From Myxococcales bacterium (GTDB lineage Bacteria; Myxococcota_A; Polyangia; Polyangiales; Polyangiaceae): a stretch of 36,298 bases of DNA. The notes under the pieces are model-generated. The model ran no database searches and was not told the DNA's origin. It saw only the letters and a program-made list of their open reading frames with translations. Every line of letters starts with the position of its first letter. Position 1 is the stretch's first letter. The stretch lies in contig JAAFHV010000068.1 in assembly GCA_013297655.1 (NCBI GenBank), forward strand, positions 1 through 36,298. Direction: 5' to 3'. Shown one piece after another: positions 7,939-18,700 of this stretch. Made by a program: the position numbers and the translations under genes.

Positions 7939-8355
7939 ATGTCCAAAGTGTGGCTGGAAGTCGAGGGCGGGGCACTTTTGGTAGACGCGCGAGGGGTCTG
8001 CGCCGACGTCGTCCCGCTCGGATCGCTCGAGCTCGCGCCCTTCGTCGGCGCTCGATTCGTGGGGGCGGTCGATCGCGACGCGCCCCTCGGCCTCGGCGAC
8101 ACGTTCCGCACGGGCACGCGCCCGCTCTTCGTGATCCACGATCCGGTGACGGGGCCTGCGCTCCTGCGCGCGCCCGAGATCACGGGCGTCGTCGAGACGA
8201 GCGGGAGCCTCGTGACCGGGGAGCACCTCGTGGTCGCGTGCGATCGCGCCACCGAGCTGGTCGACGAGGACGACGATCCGACCGAGCGCTTCTCGCGTGC
8301 CCGGCTCGAAGAAGAGCGCTCCACGGTGCGCAACCTCGCCGACCTCATCGTCTGA
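7939..8355 (+). CDS. Small protein of unknown function, possibly CheW-like
   Basis: The 138-residue product starts MSKVWLEVEGG and is predicted to be mostly beta strands, with an acidic helical tail (LVDEDDDPTERFSRARLEEERSTVRNLADLIV). The order of strands and the segment VPLGSLELAPFVGARFVGAV, followed by RPLFVIHDP, loosely recalls the first half of CheW-type adaptor domains. This is a weak, pattern-level similarity. The ATG was chosen because GGGAG lies about 9 bases upstream (near 7926-7930) and the coding signature begins here. The frame is open from 7498, but that part overlaps the previous gene. The stop is immediately followed by the repeat array at 8360. Confidence 0.6.
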   Translation: MSKVWLEVEGGALLVDARGVCADVVPLGSLELAPFVGARFVGAVDRDAPLGLGDTFRTGTRPLFVIHDPVTGPALLRAPEITGVVETSGSLVTGEHLVVACDRATELVDEDDDPTERFSRARLEEERSTVRNLADLIV

Positions 8356-8359
8356 GCCG

Positions 8360-8559
8360 CTCGCGCCTCCAGAGCGACGCGACGCTCGCGCCTCCAGAGC
8401 GACGCGACGCTCGCGCCTCCAGAGCGACGCGACGCTCGCGCCTCCAGAGCGACGCGACGCTCGCGCCTCCAGAGCGACGTGACGCTCGCGCCTCCAGAGC
8501 GACGTGACGCTCGCGCCTCCAGAGCGACGTGACGCTCGCGCCTCCAGAGCGACGCGAGG
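8360..8559 (-). repeat. 25-bp tandem repeat, eight copies (family copy 2)
   Basis: Units start at 8360, 8385, 8410, 8435, 8460, 8485, 8510 and 8535, exactly 25 bp apart, reading CTCGCGCCTCCAGAGCGACG plus GGACG-like ends on the plus strand (CGACG, TGACG or CGAGG). Position 21 of the unit is C in copies 1-4 and 8 and T in copies 5-7. The reverse complement is the repeat at 959-1018 with one to three changes. Each unit can pair GAGCG with CGCTC across its junction. The array fills the gap between the convergent genes ending at 8355 and 8583. Confidence 0.95.
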
Positions 8560-8582
8560 CTAGACGACGATTACGTCCGCGG

Positions 8583-9524
8583 TCAGGACGCTACGCAGAG
8601 CGCGATGAACACGCCGACGAGGTAGACGAGCGACACGAGGAAGAGCCCGCGCGCCCAGCGCCGATCCGAGGTCTTCGCGAGGCCGACCACGCCGGCCGAG
8701 AAGAACATCGCGCCGAGCAGCGAGACCGCCACGATGTACCCGATGCCGTGGACGAGGCCGAGCGGAACGACGAGGAACGAGCAGGCGATGGTGGGCACGA
8801 GCCAGCGCGCGATAGCGTGTTTTACCGCGACGTCGCCGGTGACGTTGGGCATCACGACGAGGCCTGCGCGCGCGTACTCGCCCTTGCGAAAGAGCGCGAT
8901 CGCGAGCGAGTGCGGAACTTGCCACGTGAACATGAGCCCGAAGAGCACGAGGCCGGCCGCGTCGATGCGACCGGTCGCCGCCGTCCACCCGAGGAGCGGA
9001 GGGATCGCGCCCGGGATCGCGCCGACGAGGAGCGCGTGGTGCGAGCGCTGCTTGAGCGGCGTGTAGGCGAGCACGTACAGCAGGTTCGCGAGCACGGCGA
9101 GCAGCGCCGTGAGCGCGTTGGCGCCGATGGCCAACACCGGCACCGCGACCGACGACGTGACGACGCCGAACCACAGCGCCGCGCGCGGCGAGAGCCGACC
9201 CTTCGGCAGCGGGCGGTTCTTCGTGCGCTCCATTTTGCGGTCGAAATCGCGCTCGATGTACATGTTCAGCGCGTTGGCGCCGGAGACGACGAGCGACGTA
9301 CCGACCAGCGTCGCGACCAAGAGCGCGAACGTTACGGGAGAGCTGCCGGTGCTCGCGAGGGCCGCCTTGTGCGCGAGCCAGAGCCCGCCGGCGGTGGTGA
9401 CCACGACCATGAACGTGATGCGCGGCTTCGCGAGGGCCACGTAGTCCGAGAAGCGTCCAACCCCAACAGCCCGAGAAGACTCGGTTTTTTCGGATTCGAC
9501 GGCGGGTTCTACGGGGGCGTTCAT
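8583..9524 (-). CDS. ctaB: Protoheme IX farnesyltransferase (heme O synthase)
   Basis: CtaB/CyoE transfers a farnesyl group from farnesyl diphosphate to heme b, giving heme O for terminal oxidases, in the cytoplasmic membrane. The 313-residue product has the family signature NALNMYIERDFDRKMERTKN at about residues 84-103, with the Asp-rich diphosphate/Mg-binding motif. The second conserved loop reads YTPLKQRSHHALLVGAIPGA. About nine hydrophobic segments are present. ATG 9524 gives a 25-residue soluble leader before DYVALAKPRITFM; the longer frame to 9734 runs into the divergent gene and was rejected. No oxidase subunit or ctaA gene is visible nearby, so the gene appears isolated. It is divergent from the giant TPR gene. 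Confidence 0.93.
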   Translation of the reverse strand: MNAPVEPAVESEKTESSRAVGVGRFSDYVALAKPRITFMVVVTTAGGLWLAHKAALASTGSSPVTFALLVATLVGTSLVVSGANALNMYIERDFDRKMERTKNRPLPKGRLSPRAALWFGVVTSSVAVPVLAIGANALTALLAVLANLLYVLAYTPLKQRSHHALLVGAIPGAIPPLLGWTAATGRIDAAGLVLFGLMFTWQVPHSLAIALFRKGEYARAGLVVMPNVTGDVAVKHAIARWLVPTIACSFLVVPLGLVHGIGYIVAVSLLGAMFFSAGVVGLAKTSDRRWARGLFLVSLVYLVGVFIALCVAS

Positions 9525-9720
9525 GGGAATCTCGGCGAACCGCGGAGTCGCGGCCAGCGTGGGCCGTATAGGTACGGGCTTCTCGTGCGTCAAGGAAAAG
9601 GCGGAGCGCGGACCTGTCCTGGCCCTGCGCTGCGAAACCCTTCCGCTTTTCCGCCACACTCGCCCGGAACGGATAACCTCTAGGCCCCGCCGCGCGGCAC
9701 GCGTCGCGGGCCGAAATTCC

Positions 9721-12700
9721 ATGGCCACCGACATCCTGGCAGCGCTGAGCTCCCCCCTCGAGAACGAGGAAGCCCTCCTCGATCAACTGCTCCTCTCATT
9801 GTCTCGCGGGGAGCTCCCGCCGGACGTGTGGAGCACCCTCAACGACGCCGCGATCCGAGACGACCGCGTCTCCGAGCTCGCGTTCGCGTTCGAGATCGTG
9901 ATTCAGGGCAAGCGCCTGAAGAGCGTCGCGAACGCGGTAGGCGCGGAGTTTTTGCTCCGCGCCGCGTCGTTCTTCCAAGAGTCCCTCGGGGACGACGTGG
10001 GGGCGATCGGGTACCTGGAGCGTGCGGTCGGCCTCGCGCCCACGTACGTACCGGCGTTCGAGAAGCTCGACGACCTGCTGTCCGCTGCGAACGAGACGAA
10101 GAAGCTCGCCGACCTCTGCTTTTCGCAGGTGTCGCATCGTACGGAGCCGAGCGACAAGATCGCGCTCCTGCGCCGCGCGGCCATCCTCTACGAGACGCTC
10201 GGCGGGCAAGAGGATCGCGGGGTGGAAGCGCTCCAGCAGATCCTCAAGATCGCCCCCGCCGATGGAGAAGCGCGGCGCGCCCTCGAAGCGCGCTACGTGA
10301 AGCAGAACCGGCACCGTGACGTGACGAAGCTGCTCGAAGCGGCGCTCGCGACCACCCCGCCGCCGAGCGACGAAGAGTCGGGGGAGATTCGTCTGCGGCT
10401 CCTCGATCTCTACGCGAACCAGCTCCAAGAGCCGGAGCGCGCGCTCCCCCACGCCGAGACGGTGCTCGAGCTCGACCCGTTCCACGAGGACGCGAAGCGG
10501 GTCGCGGCGAAGCTGCTCGTGAACAAGGCCCACGCCGCGCGTGCGGCAGCGGCGCTGTCGCGTGCTTCGTTCGCGACCGGCGATCTCGTCGAGATGGAGA
10601 AGTTCCTCGTCATCGAGCTCGAGCACACGCGCGGCGCGAAGCGCTTCGGGGTGTTGAAGCGCCTCGGGGTGCTCCGCCAAGACTCGCTGAACCAACCGAC
10701 GTCCGCGTTCGAGGCGTTCGACGCCGCGCTCGCGATCGATCCGACGGACGACGATCTGCGCGCACGTTACGTGGAGCTCGCCGTCACCCTCGGCAACCCG
10801 CTCGACGCCGCGCGGAGCCTGACCCGCGTCTCGACGGCGGCGAAAGAGCCCCAGCTCCGCTCGCGGATCGCGGCCGAATCGGGCGCCCTCTTGCGCGTGG
10901 GCGGCGACATGAAGCGCGCGCGCGCCACCTTCGTGAGCGTGCTCGGGATGCCACAAGCCGACGACGCGGCGATCGTTCGTGCGGCGCGCGAGCTCGTCGA
11001 CATCTACGGCGCGGAGGGCGACACGAAGGCCCTCATCGAGGTGCTCGACAAGCTCGGAGAGCTCGATCCGGAAGAAGATCTCCGCCGCGCCGCGAACGAG
11101 AAGCTCGCCGAGATCGCGGTCTCGCGCGGGGACGACGCGCGCGCGATCGTCGCCTACACGCGCCTCGTCGGTAGCTCGTCGCGGCAGACGGCGCTCGCCG
11201 AGCTCGAGCTCCTCCACGAGCGCGCGGGCAACCACACCCAGCTCGCCGACATCCTCCACGAACGTGAGAAAGAAGCCACTTCGCGAGGCGAAGCGCGCCA
11301 GATCGCGTTCCGCGCGGCGGAGATCCTCACGAACCTCACGAACGACGTCGCGCGCGCGGCGGCGGCGTGGAAAGGGATCGCCGACCGCTACGGCGCGACG
11401 CGCAACGTGCATATTGCATGGATTCCGTTGCTCGAGGCGCAGCGCGATTGGGCCGGGCTCGCGGACGTGCTCGCCGCCGACGCGGACATCGCACCGGAAG
11501 CGGAGCGCGCCAGCATCCTCGCGCGCCTCGGACACGTGTATCTCACACGCTTGTCCGACGACGCGCAGGCGTTCGAGACGTTCGCGCGCGTGCTCGAGTT
11601 CGACCCCGCCGAGCCGCAGACGCGCGGCACCTTGGAGAAGCTTCTCTCGGGTAAGGATCACCGCGCGAGGGCGGCAGAGGTGCTCGAGCCGCTCTACCGC
11701 ACCGAGCGCAACACGGCGGGGCTCTTGCGTGTGCTCGAGGTCCGCGTCGAGGACGCCGATGGCGTCGAAAGCCGGCAAAAGGCGCTCCTCGAAGCCTCGC
11801 GCGTCGCGGAAGAGGTCGCGCCCGATCGCGCGCTTCTCTTGTCGAGCCGCGGACTCATCGACGCGGCAGAGAGCCACCTCGATGTTCACCCTTGGCTCGA
11901 GCGGGTGGAGCGCCTCTCGACCGGCCTCGACGCCAAGCGACGCGCCGGGCTCTTCGCGCGCGCGCTAGGGGAGCTCGAGGTCGACTCCCCCGGCATGCTC
12001 GCCCTCGCGCGACGAACGGGCGACGCGCTCGCCCTCGCCGGCGACGTGGCGCAGGCGCTCGCTGTTTACAAGCGCGCGCTCGCGTTCGATCCGTCGGCCG
12101 AAGACTTGATGTCGCGCGTCGACGAGCTCCTGAAGGAGCAAGGAAACGCCGAAGAGCGCGTGGCCCTTTACCGCGCCGCGCTCGAGCAGGGCACCGGCGA
12201 TCGTGAGCGTCGTCGCCAGCTCCTCCACGGAATCGGCTCGATCGAGCGCTACGAGCTCTCGAACCCGGCCGCCGCGATCCTCGCCTATCGCGCCGCGCTC
12301 CGCGACGACGCCCACGATCGCGAGGCGTTCGCCGCGCTCGTCGCGCTCTACGAAGAGACGTCACAGTGGGGCGAGCTCTGCGACGTGCTCGAGAGCAGCC
12401 TCGAAATCGTGACGCCGGAAGAGTCGCGCCGCCTCCGCGCCCAGCTCGCGGAGGTCACGTCGACGCACGGGCAGCCAGATCGCGCGCGCGCCCACGTGAG
12501 CATCTTGCTCGCCGACGCGGGCCTCGCCGGCGTGGAGCTCGACACCGCCGAGCGTGTCGCGACGACCCTCGGTGACGTCGACCTCGCCGAGGCGGTGCTC
12601 GAACGCCGCCTCCGCGAGACCCCCGACGTCCGCGAGCACGTGAGCCTCCTCGAACGCCTCGGTGTGCTCGCCCTCGAACGGAAAAACGATCCCGCCCTCG

Positions 12701-15700
12701 CCCTCGAGCGTCTCCGCGCGGCCGCCGATCTCGCGAAGGCGCTCGGCGAGCAAGACGACGCCGCGCGCCTCTACGAGGTGATCCTCCGCCTCTTCCCGAG
12801 CGACGCAGGAGCCGCCGCCGAGCTCGCCGAAATCTCCGAAGAACGCGGTGATTTCGCGAAGTTGCCCAACTTGCTCGACGTGCTCCTCGCCGCCGAGCCG
12901 GACACGCGCACGAAGGTCGCGTTGATGCTGAAGAAGAGCCGCGTGCTCTCTCAGCAGCTCGGTGACGAACGCGGCGCGCTCGAGGCTTCCGCGGAGGCGT
13001 TCGCGCTCGCGCCAGAAGATCGCGCGGTGCTCTCGGTCTTCGGAGACCTCGCGAATCGCACCGGCGAGACCGACCTGTTCTGCGAAGCGCTCGACGCCAA
13101 GCTCACGTCCGGGATGGAAGGAAAGGACGCCTCGGTGCGCTCCGACCTCGTGCTCGCGAAGGCACGCCTGCTCGGAAAGGATCCCGATCGCTACGAAGAA
13201 GCAGCCCTCGCCTACCGGAGCGTGCTCCGCGGAGTCGGCCTCGACGACACCCGAAGCGCGCTCGCAGCGAGCGAGTTCGAGGAGCTCGCCCTCTCCGACG
13301 TCGCGCCGGCGACGGTGTCCGACGGCGCAAAAGACGACGGCGATACTCGGCACGCCGATCTGCGCTGGCTGTGGAATTTTCGCGTCGATCGCGCCGACTT
13401 CGAAGAGCGTGTCGCGCTCGTGCTCGCCTGGGCGCGGACGGAAGAGACCACGCTCGCCGATCCGGAGCGCGCCCTCGGCCTCTATCACCGCGTGACCGAG
13501 ATCGAACCGGAGCAAGACGAGGCCCTCCAAGGGATCGCTCGCCTGTCGCTCGCGATCGGCGACGTGGAGGGCGGCGTCGCGGCGCTCGCTTCGCGTCGTG
13601 ATCGCTCGAACGGCGAGGCGAAGAACCTCCTCGATCTCGAGATCGCGGAGATCTTGCTCTCGCGGACGACGCGCCTCTCCGAGGCCCTCGCGAGCGTGGG
13701 CGCGGTGCTCGAGAGCACGCCTCACGACGCGCGCGCGATCGCCCTCGGCGCGAAGCTGCTCCGCGCGCCGGCGGTTCGCGCACGCGCGGTGGAGACGTTC
13801 GAGAACGCGCTCGATCTCTCCGACGACGCCGACGCGAAGATCGCGATCTTGAACGAGCTTTTGACGAGCGCGGACGACTCGGGGGAGACACCGGACGCAC
13901 TCTTTCGCTGGTACGAGGAGCTCGCGACCCTCCACACCGACAAGGGGCGCGCACAAGACGCGCTCGACGCCGTGCTCCGCGCGACGAGCAAGCTCCCCAC
14001 GAACCACGCGCTCTGGGATCGCGCCGAGTCGCTCTCGCGCGACCTCGAGAACCCTCACGCCGTCGCCGAGCTGTACGAGAGCACCCTCGACGGCTCCCTC
14101 ACCCGCGAGGACGCGGTCGAGCTCGGGAAGCGCGCCGTCTCGTTCTTCGAGGAGTGGTACGACGACTCGAACCGAAGCGCGCGCGTGCTCGAGCGGATCC
14201 TCGAGACCGACCCCAACGAGCCATGGGCATTCGATCGGCTGAAGCTGCTCTTCGACGCGGAGGAGCGCTGGCAAGATTTGTTCGGGCTCTTCGATCGCGC
14301 GATCGTCGCGGCGCCGGCGGACAAGAAGCTCGAGCTCTTGGACGAAGCGGCGCAGGTCGCGAAAGACTTCGCGAGCGATCCGATCAAAGCTATCGAGTAC
14401 CTCGAACAAATTCGGAAGATTCGACCGAACGTCGCGCGCGTCGACGCCGCGCTCGAGCGCCTCTACGAGCGCACCGGGCGCTTCCGCGAGCTCATTGCAC
14501 TCTACACCGGCCAGATCCCGAACCAAGCCGAGCCGGAGGCGCAAGACACGCGCGCGCGAATCGCGAGGATCCTCGTCGACGAGCTGAAAGACGTGACCGC
14601 CGCCCTCGCCGTGGTCGAAGAGCTCATCTTGCGCGAGCCAGAGCTCGGGCCGCGGAAAGACGTCGAGCCGATCCTCGAGCGTATCCTCGACGCGACGGCG
14701 CACGGGACCGAGGCGCGCGAAGAGGGCAAATCGGGTCGCCCGCAGGGCGGAAAGCGGGCTCAGACTCGCCAACGCGCGGCCGCCATTTTGAAGGAGCGGT
14801 ACACGGCCGCGCAGCGTGAATCGGACCTCGTGCGCATCCTCGAGGTGGAGCTCGAGGCGGTCAAGGGCACGAAGGATCGCGCGCGCAGGCACGAGCAAAT
14901 CGCCGTCCTCCACGAGACGCTCGGTGACGCGAAGGACGCCCTCGAGCACGTCGAGCAGCTCGTGCTCCTCGAGCCGCACGTGAAGGAGCACCGCGACCGA
15001 CTCGAAGATCTCGCCGCGCGCACCTCGGCGTTCCCGAAGCTCGTCGAGGTGCTCGTCACCGTCGCCGAGAAGGTCGACGACGACGTGCTCCGCGTGGAGC
15101 TGTACCTCCACGCCGGCCTCGTGACGGCGGAGCACATCAAGGACGAAGAACGCGCGATCGACCTATTTTCAAAGGTCATTTCTGCGCCGCAGCCCCCCGA
15201 CGAGCTCGTGCTCGCGGCCTGCCGCGCGACCGAGCCGCTCCTCGAGCGAGCGCGGCAAGGCGCGGCGCCCGAGCACCTCGAGGTCCTCGAACGGCAAGGC
15301 AGCCTCGAGCCGGAGCCGGACGTGCGCTTCCGCGTGCTCGCGAAGGCGGCGCGCCTCGCGACGGAGCTGTTCGAGCTCGACCGCGCGATTTGGGCGTGGG
15401 AGTCGTGCCGCGACATCGTGCCGACCGACGCGGCGACGCTCGACGGCCTCGCGGACCTCTTCGAGCGAACGAACCGCAGCAAGGAGCTCGTCGGCGTGCT
15501 CTCGGTGCGCTCGCGCCTCGCGCAGCGGCCCACCCCGCAGCGACGCGCCGATTACGTGCGTGTTGCACACATCCTCGGAGAGGCCCTCGGCGAGGTCAAA
15601 GAAGCGATTTTGGCTTGGGACGCGGAGGAGCAAGAGTTCGGCGAGTCCGACGAGAACATCCGCGCGCGGCTCTCGCTCTACCGAGCCTCGCGCCAGTGGG

Positions 15701-18700
15701 ACAAGCTCGCCGCGCTCCTCGAGCGCGCCGCGCTCCGCCCCGCGACCCCTGAGGTGCAGGCCACGTTCCTCCACGAGCTCGGCGACGTCGCGCGCGAGTA
15801 CCTCGAGACGGGGCCGAAGGCGATCCACAGCTACGAGGCCGCGCTGCAGAAGGATCCGCGGAACGAAGGCGCACGCGCGGGTCTTCGCACGTTGCTCCGC
15901 CGCGGTGATCTCCGCGCCGAAGCGGTGCGTGTGCTCTTGTTCGCGCACACCTCGACCGACGAGTGGCGCGCGATCCTCGACTTGACCGAGCACCGCGTCG
16001 CGACCGCGAAGGACGGCCCCGCCCGGATCGCCATTTTCCACGAAGCGGCGAGCATCTCCGAGCGACGCGGAGAGGACCGCGAAGCTGCATTTTCCCTCGT
16101 TCGACGCGCGTTCCTGCTCGACTCGGGCCGCGCCGACAGCGAGGCCGAGCTCTTCCGGCTCGCCGACGCGACGAGGCAGTGGCGCTCCGTCGCCGACGCG
16201 CAACGCGAAGCTATCGAAGCGAAGGAGAGCATCGACGCGGAGCCACCTTGGCTCCCCGGCCTCCGCTACCGCATGGGCGAGGTGCTCGAGGGTCGGCTCG
16301 AAGATCCGCGCGCGGCGCTCGCGGCCTACGCACGCGTCGCATCCGACGATCCGAATGACCTGCAAGCGGGACGCGCGACGATTCGCACCGCCGGAAAGAC
16401 GATGCGATGGGACGCCGCGGCACGCGCGCTGGTCGACGCGGCGCGGGCCGCAGAGGGCCTCGTGCCCCAGCTCGTCAGCGCGTTCGAGGAGTCCGCGACG
16501 GCAGCGAGCGGGTGGGACTCGGCCACGTCGGCGGTCGCCGCGCTCGTCGCGGATCGCGGGGAGACAGGGCCCCTCGCGAAGGAGCTCGAGACCCAAGTCG
16601 CGCGCTGGCACCGCGAACGACGCAAGGATCCCGAGGCCGCCGAGGCTGCTTACCTGCGCGCCCTCGGCCACGACCGCGACGATCCCGCGTTGCTGCTCGA
16701 GCTCGCTCAGCTCCAGCGCCGCGCGCGCGGCAAGCCGCTCATCGACAGCTTGATTCGGCTCTCCCAGGCGACGGGAGGCGACCTCGACCTCTTGCGCGAA
16801 GCGGCCGACATCGCGAAGGACGACGTCGGCGATCGCGCGCTCGCAAAATCGATCCTCGCGAAGCTCCTCAAGCTCGCGACCGATCGTTGGGTCGGTGACG
16901 AAGCCGATACGTCGGTGTCGTCCGGCGCGCCAGGCGAGCCCGCGAGCTACCTGCGAAGAGCGGTCCGCGACCTCGTCGAGATCCACCGCGCAGAGGGAGA
17001 CCTCGATCGCGTGACGACGCTCCTCTTGGACACGTCGACGCTCCCGTTTCCCCGCCCCGAGCAGCGCGCCCTCAGGCACGAAGCCGCTCGTATCTACGCG
17101 CAAGAGCTCAGGAATATCGATCTGGCGATCGCGGTATACGACAAGCTCTTCAGCGAGGACTCGAACGACGAGATCGCCGTCCACGAGCTCACCGAGATCC
17201 TCGAGCGAGAGGGGCGAACGCGCGACTTGCTCGCCCTCGCGAAGCGCCGGGTCGCGGTCGCGGGGGGCACCACGATGCGCCTCGCGCTCCGGATCGAGAC
17301 GGCACGAATCGAGACCACGCTCGGCGAGACGACCGAAGCCCTCGCCACGTTGCGAGAGAACCTCGCCGAATCTCCGCGCCACCCCGAGTCGGTCGAGGCG
17401 CTCGTCGTGCTCCTCGACCGCGAGCGGAAATTCAAAGACCTCGAAGAGCTCTACGCGACACAAGCCGAGCGCGCGGAGGCGGACGTCGACCTCGCGGAGG
17501 CGGCCGAGCTTTTCGAACGGGCCGCCGAGGTCGCGCTGAATCGGCTCTCCCAGGCTCCCCTCGCCGCCCAGCATTTCCGGCGCGTCGTCGCGCTCGAGCC
17601 ACGGCCCACCGCGCTCGACGCGCTCGCGAAGCTCGCGATCGACGCCGCCGAGCTGGCCGGCGCGGCAGAGTACCTCGAGCGCCTCCGCCACGTCGTGAAG
17701 GACAAGGAGCGCACCGAGGTGGTGCTCCGCATGGTTTACGCCCTCGAAAAAGCAGACTTCGCCGGCACCGCGATCGAGCGCCTCGAGGAGGAGGTCTCTC
17801 GCGCGCCGGAGTCGGAGCCGCTCCGCATCAAGCTCCTCGCGCTCTACCGCGAGCGCGACGACTTCGCGAACCTCGCCCGCACCCTTACCGTCGGCGCGCA
17901 ATACGCCCCTGACAAACACACCCGCCTCGGTCGTCTCCGCGAGGCCTCACATCTCTATTGCACCGAGGTTCGTGAGCCTGCGCTCGCGATCCCCCTCCTC
18001 GAGATGGCCTGCGATCTCGCGCCCGACGAGCGCCCCGTGAGGCTCGCCCTCGCCGACGCGCTCGGTCTGAGCGGCCGCATCGACGAAGCGAGGACCATGC
18101 TCCGCGCGATCATCGACGACTTCGCGGGGAGGCGCCCGAAGGAGCGCGCGCCGGTGCACTACCACCTCGCGCGACTCGATCTCGTGGTCGGCGATCGGCC
18201 GCGTGCGCTCGTCGAGCTCGACGCCGCGACACGCATCGATCCCGCGAACCCGGAGATCTTGCGCACCCTCGCGGAGCTCTCTCGCGACGACGGGCAGCTC
18301 GATCGCGCCGAGCGTTCGTACCGCGCGCTCCTCACCGTCCTAAGGCGCCAAGAAGACGTCCACGGCTCCGGAATTTCGCGTGGTGAGGTGCTCCTCGAGC
18401 TCGCGAACGTGGCGGAGCGTCAAGACCAACACGAGCGCGCGGCGGAGCTCTTCGAGTCGGCGCTCGAGGTGGCGGCCGAGAGCGACACGGAGAGCAAGCG
18501 CCTCGAGCGCGCCCTCCGAGAACGTGGAAACTACAAGGGTCTCGTACGTGCGCTCTCGCAGCGGCTGCAAAAGGGCAAAGGCGAGGACCGCGATTTCGAC
18601 GCCACGGTAGAGCTCGCGCGCGCCCTCGACGAGCACCTCCAGACACCGGAGCAAGCCCTCGTCGCGTGGCTCGACGCGCTCCGCGTTCGGCCCGGCTCGC

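Noticed and set aside
8360-8559. CRISPR array
   Set aside because: The 25-bp units are contiguous with no unique spacers, and no cas genes are present. The same holds for 33720-33995.
9523-9720. N-terminal extension of the giant TPR protein to an ATG at 9523
   Set aside because: The 66 added residues have no TPR character, and the ATG lies on the ctaB start codon, inside the divergent intergenic region.
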